Of a stretch of 64,000 nucleotides of DNA, positions 1-8,244 are shown piece after piece. The stretch comes from Erythrobacter sp. (GTDB lineage Bacteria > Pseudomonadota > Alphaproteobacteria > Sphingomonadales > Sphingomonadaceae). The DNA is taken from assembly GCF_011765465.1 (NCBI RefSeq), contig NZ_CP050265.1:1984001-2048000 (forward strand), in the 5' to 3' direction. The notes below the pieces were generated by a model. It saw only the letters and a list, made by a program, of their open reading frames with translations. It was not told the origin of the DNA and did not search any database. Made by a program: the position numbers and the translations under genes. How positions within the stretch are numbered: the stretch's first letter is position 1; each line of letters starts with the position of its first letter.

Positions 1-126
1 GCGAAGGTGTGTTACCCGCCTAGGTGGGTTCGGCCCCGCCGCTCGGCAAGTCCCCCGGACTTGACCGGACGCGCACCGATCCGCATTGACGCGGGTCAAG
101 GGATTGCAAGCTTCGGGAAACGCACA

Positions 127-2370
127 ATGAAATGGCTCAAAAGAGGCGGGCTCGCGCTCGCCGTCATCCTCGTCCTCGCCTTCACGGTGCTGGCGACCTG
201 GGAGCCGTTCTTCGCCCGCGAGACGACCCCACCGCCCGCGCGCACCTACACCGCCGAGATCATCCGCGACGAATACGGCGTGCCGCATATCTACGGAAAG
301 ACCGATGCCGACGTCGCCTTCGGCGTGGCGATCGCCCACGCGGAGGACGATTTTTCCACCTTGCAGGATGTCGTCGCCATGTCGAAGGGCCGCTACGGCG
401 CGATTGCAGGCGAGGAAGGCGCGCAGTTCGACTACATCTACCACCTGCTCGACGCGCGCGGGACGGCCGAGCGGCACTACCCCGACCTGCCCGAGGACAC
501 CCGCGCCCTGTTCGAAGCCTATGCCAGCGGGCTCAACCAGTATGCCGCCGAGCACGCGGACGAGCTGAAGCTCGGCAACCTCTTCCCGGTCAACGGCGAG
601 GACGTCGCGGCGGGCTTCGCGCTGCGCCAGCCCTTCTTCTTCGGCCTTTCGGGCGTGATCGAACCGTTGGTGACAGGCGAGCCGCTGCGCCGCGAATTCG
701 GCCCGGACATCCCCGGTTATCCGCGCGAGCTCTCCCCTCCGAGGCCGCAGGCCGAGGCACCCTCGCAAGAAGCGCCCGAAGAGACGGCGCATCGCCCCCG
801 CACCGCCTTTCCGCTCGGCGAGGAAGCGGGGCTGCTCGGCTCCAACGCCTTCGCGGTCGCGCCGGAAAAGTCGGGCGGGCCGACTTTCCTCATCTCCAAT
901 TCGCACCAGCCCCTGCGCGGCGGGGTCGCGTGGTACGAATTCAGCGTCGAGAGCGAGGAAGGCTGGCATTTCACCGGGGCGAATTTCCCCGGCTCGCCTT
1001 TCCCCTTCTTGGGGCATAACGAGCACCTCGGCTGGACCAACACGGTCAATCGCCCGGACATGGTCGACGTCTACGAGCTGGAACTGAACGAGGACGCGAG
1101 CGCCTATCGCCTCGACGGGGAATGGCGCGAGCTCGAAACCGAATGGGTGACGCTGCCGGTGCGCATGGGCCCGGTGGTCCTGCCGATCCGCCGCGCGGTG
1201 TATCGCTCGGTCCACGGCCCGGTCATCATGCGCGAGGCCGAAGACGGGACGCAGGAAGCCTTCGCGATCCGGTACGGCGGGATCGACCGGCTCGACCAGC
1301 TCGACGCCTATTACCGGCTCAACAAGGCGACCAGCCTCGAGGAATGGCAGGAACAGCTCGCCCGCATGGCGATCCCTTCAACCAATTTCATCTACGCCGA
1401 CGAACGGGGCAACATCGCCTATGTCTACAACGCCGCGATCCCCGACCGGCCCGAGGACGTCGACGCGAACTGGCGCGGCGTGCTGCCGGGCGACCGTTCG
1501 GACCTCATCTGGGAGGGATCGGTCGGCTATGACGAAATCCCGAAACTGGTGAACCCGGACAGCGGCTGGATCTACAATTCCAACAACGAGCCCTTCACCG
1601 CCGCAGGCGCGGGCAGCGACCTCTCGCCGGAGGATTTCTCCCCCGTGCTCGGCATCGAGCGCAAGCAGACCAACCGCTCGCGCCGCGCCTATAAGCTCTT
1701 GTCCGAGGCCGAAGTGCTCGACCGCGAGACGCTGCGCGCGATCAAGTACGACCGCGGCTACGAACGCTCCGACTACATCGCGGTGCTGTGGGACGCGCTC
1801 GAGACGATGGAGGCCGAGGGCGAGCTGGCAGAAGCGCGCGACCTGCTGCTGAACTGGGATTTCGTCGCCGACAATGAAGGCCCCGCCGACGCGCTCGCGC
1901 TGCTGATGATCCGCGACTGGATGTCGGCGGAATACCAGAACAAGCCCGAATGGCCCGATGCGAAGGAAAAGCTCGCCCAGCACGTCGCCCACCTCAAGGA
2001 GCATTTCGGCCGGATCGACCCGCCCGCGGGCGAGCTGCTGCGGCTGCGGCAAGGGGACGTGGACCTGCCGCTCGACGGCGGGTCGGACACGCTCAAGGCT
2101 TCGACTACGTGGGAGGTCGACGAGGACGGGCGGCTCTCCCTCGTCCACGGCGACAGCTTCATCCAGTGGGCCGAATGGCCGGCGGACGGCGGGCGCGTGA
2201 CCTCGCGCTCGATCCAGCCGTTCGGTTCGGCCATCACCCGCCCGGACAGTCCGCACTACACCGACCAGATGGAGCTTTACGCCGCCAAGAAGCTGAAGCC
2301 CGTCCATTTCTGGCGCGAGGACGTGCTGGGACACGCGAAAAGCCGCAAGACCGTCACCAACGCGCGCTGA
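127..2370 (+). CDS. Penicillin acylase family protein (Ntn hydrolase)
   Basis: Predicted N-terminal-nucleophile amidohydrolase of the penicillin acylase family (747 aa). Members cleave amide bonds of N-acyl compounds such as beta-lactams or acyl-homoserine lactones; the substrate here cannot be read from sequence. Residues about 8-24 form a hydrophobic signal or anchor, placing the enzyme in the periplasm. Ser239 in the motif GLLGSNAFAV is the expected autocatalytic cleavage point and catalytic nucleophile. A Pro/Glu-rich stretch (about 203-224) just before it fits the linker removed between alpha and beta chains. The ATG at 127 is chosen because it directly precedes the signal sequence; an in-frame upstream extension is Pro/Arg-rich and not family-like. 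The M16 peptidase gene follows on the same strand after 126 bp. Confidence 0.93.
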   Translation: MKWLKRGGLALAVILVLAFTVLATWEPFFARETTPPPARTYTAEIIRDEYGVPHIYGKTDADVAFGVAIAHAEDDFSTLQDVVAMSKGRYGAIAGEEGAQFDYIYHLLDARGTAERHYPDLPEDTRALFEAYASGLNQYAAEHADELKLGNLFPVNGEDVAAGFALRQPFFFGLSGVIEPLVTGEPLRREFGPDIPGYPRELSPPRPQAEAPSQEAPEETAHRPRTAFPLGEEAGLLGSNAFAVAPEKSGGPTFLISNSHQPLRGGVAWYEFSVESEEGWHFTGANFPGSPFPFLGHNEHLGWTNTVNRPDMVDVYELELNEDASAYRLDGEWRELETEWVTLPVRMGPVVLPIRRAVYRSVHGPVIMREAEDGTQEAFAIRYGGIDRLDQLDAYYRLNKATSLEEWQEQLARMAIPSTNFIYADERGNIAYVYNAAIPDRPEDVDANWRGVLPGDRSDLIWEGSVGYDEIPKLVNPDSGWIYNSNNEPFTAAGAGSDLSPEDFSPVLGIERKQTNRSRRAYKLLSEAEVLDRETLRAIKYDRGYERSDYIAVLWDALETMEAEGELAEARDLLLNWDFVADNEGPADALALLMIRDWMSAEYQNKPEWPDAKEKLAQHVAHLKEHFGRIDPPAGELLRLRQGDVDLPLDGGSDTLKASTTWEVDEDGRLSLVHGDSFIQWAEWPADGGRVTSRSIQPFGSAITRPDSPHYTDQMELYAAKKLKPVHFWREDVLGHAKSRKTVTNAR

Positions 2371-2496
2371 GCGGCGCGGCGCTGGTCGATTGAGACGGGC
2401 GCTCCGTCGAACGCACGGCGCGAACGCTTGAACGCGCGCGCCCTGCCTGTAGGGTCGCCACCATCCACAGCCACGTCTTTCGGGGACCATAGACAC

Positions 2497-5370
2497 ATGA
2501 AACTACGCCTCTTCACCGCCAGCCCGCTTGCGCTGGGCGCCGCCCTCGCGCTCGCCGCGACCGTGCCCGCCGCCCCTTCGCTCGCGCAGGACGCACCCGA
2601 AATCGAAGCGAGCGCCGACCTTGAAAACCTCGTCGAGCAGGTCGCCATTCCCTATGAGCGCTTCGAGCTCGACAACGGCCTCACCGTCATCGTCCATGAG
2701 GACCGCAAGGCGCCCATCGTCGGGGTCGCGGTGTGGTACAATGTCGGCTCCAAGGACGAGCCCGCAGGCAAGACCGGCTTCGCCCATCTGTTCGAGCACC
2801 TGATGTTCAACGGCTCGGAAAACGCGCCCAACGACTATTTCCAGTACCTCCAGGAAATGGGCGCGACCGATTACAACGGCACGACCAATTTCGACCGCAC
2901 CAACTATTTCCAGACCGTGCCGCGCCCCGCGCTCGAACGCGCGCTGTGGCTCGAATCCGACCGCATGGGCTACCTCCTCGGCGCGGTCACGCAGGAGAAG
3001 CTCGATAACCAGCGCGGCGTCGTCCAGAACGAGAAGCGCCAGGGCGACAACCAGCCGGGCGGGCTCGTCTTCTACGAGATCCTCGAGACGATCTTCCCCG
3101 ACGGCCACCCCTACCAGCACTCGGTGATCGGCTCGATGGCCGACCTCGACGCGGCTTCGATGGAAGATGTGCGCAACTGGTTCATCGACAATTACGGGCC
3201 GAACAACGCGACGCTGGTGCTGGCGGGCGACGTGTCGGCGGCCGAAGCGCGCCCGCTGGTCGAAAAGTGGTTCGGCGACATCGACCGCGGCCCGGACAAT
3301 ATCCCCGCCGCCGCCGACGTGCCCACGCTCAAGGAGGACGTGCGCAAGGTGATGAAGGACCAGGTCGCGGCGACCTCGGTCTCGATCTACTGGCCCGCGC
3401 CCGGCATCACCAGCGAGGAACTGACCGCGCTCGACGTCGGCACGCGCATCCTCGGCGGGCTCGCCTCCTCGCGGCTCGACGAGATCCTCGTGCGCGACGA
3501 ACAGCTCGCCGTTGGCGTCGGCGCGGGCAATTACGACTTCCAGCGGGTCGGCCTGCTCAATGTCAGCGCGACCCTTAAGGACGGCGTCCCGCTCGCCCAG
3601 CTCGAAGCGCGGCTCAAGCAGCTGATCGACTGGTATATCGAGACCGGCCCGACCGAGGACGAAGTGCGCCGCGCGGCGACCAGCCAGCTTGCAGGCACGA
3701 TCCGCGGCCTCGAACAGGTCGGCGGCTTCGGCGGCAAGGCGGTGACGCTGGCGCGCGGCGAAGTGCTTGCCGGGACGCCCGAATTCTACGCCAAGCAGTT
3801 CGAAACCCTCGCCACCCTGACCCCCGCCGAGGTCAAAGCGGCGATGGCGAAATGGCTCACCCGCCCGTCCTTCACGCTGGTCCTCGAACCGGGCGAGCGC
3901 GAGGCCGAATACGAGGAAGCCGCGAGCGTCGCCTCGGACGAGGAGAACGCCAGCGAGCGCGACCGCGCAGCCGAGGAGATCACCGTCTCCAAGGAGCGCC
4001 CCGCCCCGCCGATCGACACCATCGCCTCGCTCGACTTCCCCGAGCTTGAGCGCACCACGCTCGCGAACGGGATGCGGCTGACCTACGCCCAGCGCGACGC
4101 GGTCCCGGCGACCTATGTCACGATGAGCTTCAACGCCGGCAGCGCGGCCGATCCGGCCGATATGCGGGGGCTTGAAAACCTCACGCTCGGACTGTTCGAC
4201 GAAGGGACCGAGCAGCTCACCGCGCAGGAAATCGCCGAAACCCGCGAGCGGCTGGGCGTCAGCATTTCGACCGGCGGGGGCGATGACCGTTCGACCTTCA
4301 CCCTGTCGGCGCTGTCGGCCAACCTCGCGCCCTCGCTCGAACTGTTCAGCCAGGTCATCCGCGAGCCCGCCTTCAACGAGAAGGACATCGCGCGGCTCAA
4401 GTCGCAGACGATCACCGGCATCCGCTCGCAGATGAAATCGCCGCAGGGCCTCGCCAGCCGCGCGCTCGGGATCGAGCTGTTCGGGACCGACACGCCCTAT
4501 GGCGGCGTCACCACGGTCGAAAGCGTCGAGAGCATCACCCGCGACGATATGCTCGCTTTCAAGGACCGCTGGATCCGGCCCGACAACGGCGAGGTCTTCG
4601 TCGTCTCGGACAAGCCGCTGGCCGAGATCGTCGACGCGCTCAACGGCGCCTTCGGCGACTGGAGCGCACCCGCGGTGGCGAAGGGCGAGAAGGACTTCTC
4701 GAGCCTTGCAGGCGCCGAGGTCGAGGGAAATCGCATCGTCCTCATCGACCGGCCCAATTCGCCGCAGAGCGTGATCTACGCCGCCCAGCGCACCGATCTC
4801 GACGCTGGCGATGAGAACTGGGTCGATTTCACCAATGCCAACAACTCGCTTGGCGGCAATTTCCTCGCCCGGCTCAACATGAACCTGCGCGAGACGAAGG
4901 GCTGGAGCTACGGCGTGCGCGGCGGGCCGCAGGCGCGCGAGAACGCGGTGGTCTATTTCATGGGCGGCGGCGTGCAGGCCGACCGCACCGGGGATTCGAT
5001 CGCCGAGATGATCCGTGAGACGAGCGAATTCCTGACCACCAACGGCGTGACCGAGGAGGAGCTGACCCGCAACGTCGCCTCCGAAGTCGGCGCGCTGCCG
5101 GGCCGGTTCGAAACCTCGCCTTCGGTGCTCGGCGCGATGCAGTCGCTCACGCTCTATGGCCGCCCGGACGATTACTACGAAGGGCTGGTGGCGAAGTATG
5201 AGAGCCAGACGCCCGAAAGCCTCGATGCGGCGGCGCGCGCGGCGCTCGATGTCGAGGATTTCGTGTGGATCGTGGTCGGCGACGCCTCCAAGGTGAAGCC
5301 GCAGCTCGAACAGCTGGGCCTGCCGGTCGAGGTTCGTGAGATGGAAGGCAGCGAAGCCGCTGGCGGCTGA
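2497..5370 (+). CDS. M16 family zinc metallopeptidase, two M16 domains
   Basis: Secreted pitrilysin/insulinase-family zinc peptidase (957 aa). A signal peptide covers residues 1-30 and ends in PSLAQ|DAP. The N-terminal M16 domain carries the inverted zinc motif HLFEH (His97, Glu100, His101) and a downstream NEKRQ glutamate that would be the third zinc ligand. The C-terminal M16 domain (about 540-957) has the degenerate motif GLENLTLGLFDEG with no HxxEH, as is usual for the inactive half that closes the clamshell. An acidic, Glu/Ala-rich hinge lies near residues 470-505. The start at 2497 fits the signal peptide. It probably degrades small or unfolded peptides in the periplasm. A strong rho-independent terminator follows at 5392-5432. 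Confidence 0.95.
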   Translation: MKLRLFTASPLALGAALALAATVPAAPSLAQDAPEIEASADLENLVEQVAIPYERFELDNGLTVIVHEDRKAPIVGVAVWYNVGSKDEPAGKTGFAHLFEHLMFNGSENAPNDYFQYLQEMGATDYNGTTNFDRTNYFQTVPRPALERALWLESDRMGYLLGAVTQEKLDNQRGVVQNEKRQGDNQPGGLVFYEILETIFPDGHPYQHSVIGSMADLDAASMEDVRNWFIDNYGPNNATLVLAGDVSAAEARPLVEKWFGDIDRGPDNIPAAADVPTLKEDVRKVMKDQVAATSVSIYWPAPGITSEELTALDVGTRILGGLASSRLDEILVRDEQLAVGVGAGNYDFQRVGLLNVSATLKDGVPLAQLEARLKQLIDWYIETGPTEDEVRRAATSQLAGTIRGLEQVGGFGGKAVTLARGEVLAGTPEFYAKQFETLATLTPAEVKAAMAKWLTRPSFTLVLEPGEREAEYEEAASVASDEENASERDRAAEEITVSKERPAPPIDTIASLDFPELERTTLANGMRLTYAQRDAVPATYVTMSFNAGSAADPADMRGLENLTLGLFDEGTEQLTAQEIAETRERLGVSISTGGGDDRSTFTLSALSANLAPSLELFSQVIREPAFNEKDIARLKSQTITGIRSQMKSPQGLASRALGIELFGTDTPYGGVTTVESVESITRDDMLAFKDRWIRPDNGEVFVVSDKPLAEIVDALNGAFGDWSAPAVAKGEKDFSSLAGAEVEGNRIVLIDRPNSPQSVIYAAQRTDLDAGDENWVDFTNANNSLGGNFLARLNMNLRETKGWSYGVRGGPQARENAVVYFMGGGVQADRTGDSIAEMIRETSEFLTTNGVTEEELTRNVASEVGALPGRFETSPSVLGAMQSLTLYGRPDDYYEGLVAKYESQTPESLDAAARAALDVEDFVWIVVGDASKVKPQLEQLGLPVEVREMEGSEAAGG

Positions 5371-5391
5371 CGCTACGGCTTGCGTGACAGG

Positions 5392-5432
5392 GGGCGCGGG
5401 AGCGGCCGGAAGGGCTCTCCCGCGCCCTTTTT
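5392..5432 (+). terminator. Rho-independent terminator after the M16 peptidase gene
   Basis: A perfect 11-bp stem (GGGCGCGGGAG at 5392-5402 paired with 5417-5427) is followed at once by five T residues. It lies 21 bp after the M16 stop codon. Confidence 0.9.
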
Positions 5433-5588
5433 CGCGGGCCTTTTGCGGTTGAACAGGCCCGCGCGCCGTGCAAGGAAACGCACGAGCCAGCACGGCCGGG
5501 GCGGCGATGCCGAAGGGCCAGCGAGTTCGACCCAAAATCCGCCGGGACCGATGAGAGAGGCTCCCGGACGCAGCCAAGGAGATCACCA

Positions 5589-5891
5589 ATGTCCGTTGCA
5601 GGTACCTACAAGACCGTCGTGAAAAGCCCGATGGGCGACCAGAGCGGCACGTTCACCGTCGTTCCCGAAGGCGACAACGCCTTCACCGGCTCGATGTCGG
5701 GCGGCATGGGCTCGATGGATGTCGAGGACGGCAAGATCGACGGCAACACGCTGACCTGGAAGATGAACATGACGGTCCCGATGCCGATGACGCTCGAATG
5801 CGAAGCGACGGTCGAAGGCGACCAGATGACCGGCACGGTCAACGCCGGCGCGTTCGGCGCGATGCCGCTGACGGGCGAAAAGGAAGGCTGA
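5589..5891 (+). CDS. Small conserved beta-rich hypothetical protein
   Basis: A 100-aa acidic protein of unknown function with no signal peptide and no cysteine except one (LECEA). The sequence is a series of short beta-hairpin-like units rich in Gly, Met, Thr and Asp (for example GSMSGGMGSMDVEDGKIDG and MTVPMPMT). It resembles small proteins I recall from many sphingomonads without assigned function; that is memory, not a search. An AAGGAG ribosome binding site lies about 8 bp before the ATG. The gene stands alone between the M16 terminator and its own terminator at 5918-5950, so it is an independent short transcript. Confidence 0.8.
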   Translation: MSVAGTYKTVVKSPMGDQSGTFTVVPEGDNAFTGSMSGGMGSMDVEDGKIDGNTLTWKMNMTVPMPMTLECEATVEGDQMTGTVNAGAFGAMPLTGEKEG

Positions 5892-5917
5892 TCGCCTTCT
5901 GCCCAGAGAGATGAGGG

Positions 5918-5950
5918 GGCCGCCGGAGCTGACGCTCCGGCGGCCCTTTT
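5918..5950 (+). terminator. Rho-independent terminator of the 100-aa protein gene
   Basis: A perfect 13-bp GC stem (5918-5930 with 5935-5946) has a TGAC loop and is followed by TTTT. Only the + strand has the T-run, so it serves the upstream small gene and not the opposing universal stress gene. Confidence 0.92.
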
Positions 5951-5959
5951 CGTTTGCGC

Positions 5960-6400
5960 TCAGTCCTCCGGTTCCTCGGCCCGCACCACCAGCACGTCGC
6001 ACGGGGCGTCGCGCGTGATCGCGGTGGTCTGCGTGCCGAGCATGACCCGCCCCAAGTCCATCCGGTGCGCACCGACGAGGATCGCGTCCGCATCGAGCTT
6101 GACCGCCAGCCGCGTGATCTCGCGCGCCACGGTGCCTGCGGGGGCGAAGACCCCGTCGAGGCTCGCCCCGCAGCCATGCGCGGCGGCAAGCCCTTCGAGT
6201 TCGCGCTCGGCCGCTTCCTGCTCGCCCATGTCCCACGCATCGGGCAGGGCGCGGGCATAGGAGCGCGGCAGGTCGGGGCGGACATGGACCAGCGTCAGGC
6301 GCGTCCCGAATTTCCGGGCGAGCGCCGCCGCGCGGGCCATCAGCACGCGCGCCCCCGCCGCATCGTCGAGATCCAGCGCCACCAGCACCCGTTCGAACAT
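5960..6400 (-). CDS. Universal stress protein (UspA family)
   Basis: A 146-aa cytoplasmic UspA-fold protein. It starts with the typical first strand MFERVLVALDLDD and ends with a nucleotide-binding-type segment VGAHRMDLGRVMLGTQTTAI (glycine-rich loop) followed by a final strand CDVLVVRAEE. The start at 6400 is preceded by a GGAGGAGAGG ribosome binding site; a longer reading from 6427 would read through that site. It lies 20 bp downstream of the Kef-type antiporter gene, a pairing also seen elsewhere, where Usp proteins are thought to sense or tune transporter activity. That role is inference here. Confidence 0.92.
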   Translation of the reverse strand: MFERVLVALDLDDAAGARVLMARAAALARKFGTRLTLVHVRPDLPRSYARALPDAWDMGEQEAAERELEGLAAAHGCGASLDGVFAPAGTVAREITRLAVKLDADAILVGAHRMDLGRVMLGTQTTAITRDAPCDVLVVRAEEPED

Positions 6401-6420
6401 CCTCTCCTCCCCTTCTTGCG

Positions 6421-8142
6421 TCAGCACTCCTCGCCCTGCCGCTCAAGCGCGATGCGGCGCTGGATCACCCCTTCGTCGGTCCCGAAATCGCGCAGCAGGA
6501 CTTCGGCGAGCCGCAGGCTGCCCTCGACCGTTTCGGGCACGGCGAAACTCGCGCCGATGTCGATCAGCCGGTCGGCATGGCCCTGGTCGCGCGCGCGGGC
6601 GAAGATCGGCAGCGCGGGCGCGTGGCGGCGGATTTCCCGGGCGAGCGCCTCGGTCGCGGCTTCGTCGGCGATGGTGATGACGAGCGCGCTCGCCCGGTCG
6701 AGCCCGCTTTCGCGCAGCACGTCGAGCCGCGCCGCATCGCCGAGGCGCACCGGGCGGCCCGCCTTCTGCGCCGCGCGGGCTAGGCCCGGATCGCGCTCGA
6801 TCGCAAGATAGCGGATGTCCTGCCGGTCGAGCACGGCGGCGATCGTCTCGCCCACCCGGCCGAAGCCCGCGACGATGACATGGCCCGAAATCGCATCGTC
6901 GATCATGTCGCGCTGGTCCTCGGAGAGACCCTCGGTCGGTTCGAGCCAGCGCGCGGCGGCCCGGGCGAGCCAGTCGAGCCCCGGGGTCGCGAGCATGGTG
7001 AGGCCGACGACGATCAGCATGAACTGGGCGATATCGGACGCGAGCAGGCCGACCGTGACCGACAGGCCGACGACGAGAAATCCGAATTCGCCCGCCTGCC
7101 CCAGCATGATCGCGACCTCGCCCGCGCGCTGGCGCGGCAGGCGCCAGGCAAGGCACAGGGCGAAATTGATCGCGACCTTGAGCGCGACGAGGCCGAGCGC
7201 GGAAGACAGGATCAGCACCGGCTGATCCAGCACCACCCGCCAGTCGATCCCCATGCCGACCGAGAGGAAGAACAGGCCCAGCATCAGCCCCTTGAACGGC
7301 TCGATGTCGACCTTGACCTGGTGGCGGAACTCGGTCTCCGCGATGAGCAGCCCCGCGAGGAAGGCCCCGAGCGCCATCGAAAGCCCGGCATAGCCCGTCA
7401 CCGCCGCAGTGCCGACCGCGACCAGCACGCTGATGGCCACGAAGCTTTCGCGGCTGTCGGCGCGCGCGACCATGTGCAGCAGCGGGCGCAGCATCAGCCT
7501 TCCGAGGGCGTAAATGATCGCGACCGTCAGCGCCGCTTCGCCCAGCGCCATGCCGAAACCGAGCGCGGCGTTTTCCATCGCCATCGAGCCGAGCACGCTG
7601 ACCGCGAACAGGATCGGGACCACGGCGAGGTCCTGCATCAGCAGGATCGAGAAGGTCGCCCGCCCCGCGCTCGTCCCCAGCCTGCCGCCGTCGACCAGCA
7701 GCGCGGTGACGATCGCGGTGGAGGACAGGGCAAGGCACGCGCCGAGGATGATCGCGGTGGCCAGCGCATTGCCCCAGGCGAAGGCGATGGCGGCGATCAC
7801 CGCGCCGGTGACGAGGATCTGCGCGCTGCCCAGCCCGAACACCAGCCGCCGCATGGTCCACAGGCGTTCGAAGGAAAGCTCGAGCCCGATGACGAAGAGG
7901 AGGAAGATGACCCCCAGCTCGCCCAGCGCCGTGACCCCGTCGAGGTCGGTGATGACGAACCAGCCGACCGGCTCGTATTGCTGCGCCAGCAGGCCGAGGC
8001 CGTAGGGACCGATCAGGCTTCCGACGAGGAAATAGCCGAGCACCGGGCTCAGCCAGCGCTGCAGGATCGGCACGATCAGCCCCGCCGCGACGAGGAAGAC
8101 CAGTGCCTCGCGCAGGAAGGGGATGTGTATGTGGGATTCCAT
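6421..8142 (-). CDS. Kef-type monovalent cation:proton antiporter (CPA2)
   Basis: Inner-membrane CPA2 antiporter of the KefB/KefC/RosB type (573 aa). It has about 12 membrane segments over residues 1-380, including the family motif region GVIFLLFVIGLELS and ALGAFLAGLLIAETEFRHQ. A C-terminal Rossmann RCK/TrkA-N domain (about 410-525) begins GHVIVAGFGRVGE, a GxGxxG nucleotide-binding loop. It would exchange K+ or Na+ for H+ under control of a bound nucleotide. The ATG at 8142 (MESHIHIPFL) is preferred over an upstream start because it places the first helix normally. It is followed by the universal stress gene after 20 bp and is probably co-transcribed with it. Confidence 0.93.
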   Translation of the reverse strand: MESHIHIPFLREALVFLVAAGLIVPILQRWLSPVLGYFLVGSLIGPYGLGLLAQQYEPVGWFVITDLDGVTALGELGVIFLLFVIGLELSFERLWTMRRLVFGLGSAQILVTGAVIAAIAFAWGNALATAIILGACLALSSTAIVTALLVDGGRLGTSAGRATFSILLMQDLAVVPILFAVSVLGSMAMENAALGFGMALGEAALTVAIIYALGRLMLRPLLHMVARADSRESFVAISVLVAVGTAAVTGYAGLSMALGAFLAGLLIAETEFRHQVKVDIEPFKGLMLGLFFLSVGMGIDWRVVLDQPVLILSSALGLVALKVAINFALCLAWRLPRQRAGEVAIMLGQAGEFGFLVVGLSVTVGLLASDIAQFMLIVVGLTMLATPGLDWLARAAARWLEPTEGLSEDQRDMIDDAISGHVIVAGFGRVGETIAAVLDRQDIRYLAIERDPGLARAAQKAGRPVRLGDAARLDVLRESGLDRASALVITIADEAATEALAREIRRHAPALPIFARARDQGHADRLIDIGASFAVPETVEGSLRLAEVLLRDFGTDEGVIQRRIALERQGEEC

Positions 8143-8244
8143 GAGACGCTGTCTCAAGGAAAGCGGCGCGGCTTGCAAGCGGGCACGGGCCGGGTTCGCG
8201 GCCCGCCCCCGCTTTTCATCACCGCACGTTCTCGCCCCGTTCGA

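Noticed and set aside
8176..8216. GC-rich hairpin with TTTT between the S46 peptidase and Kef antiporter genes
   Set aside because: The T-run follows on the + strand, but both flanking genes are on the - strand, so it cannot terminate them. The stem also contains an internal three-base mismatch.
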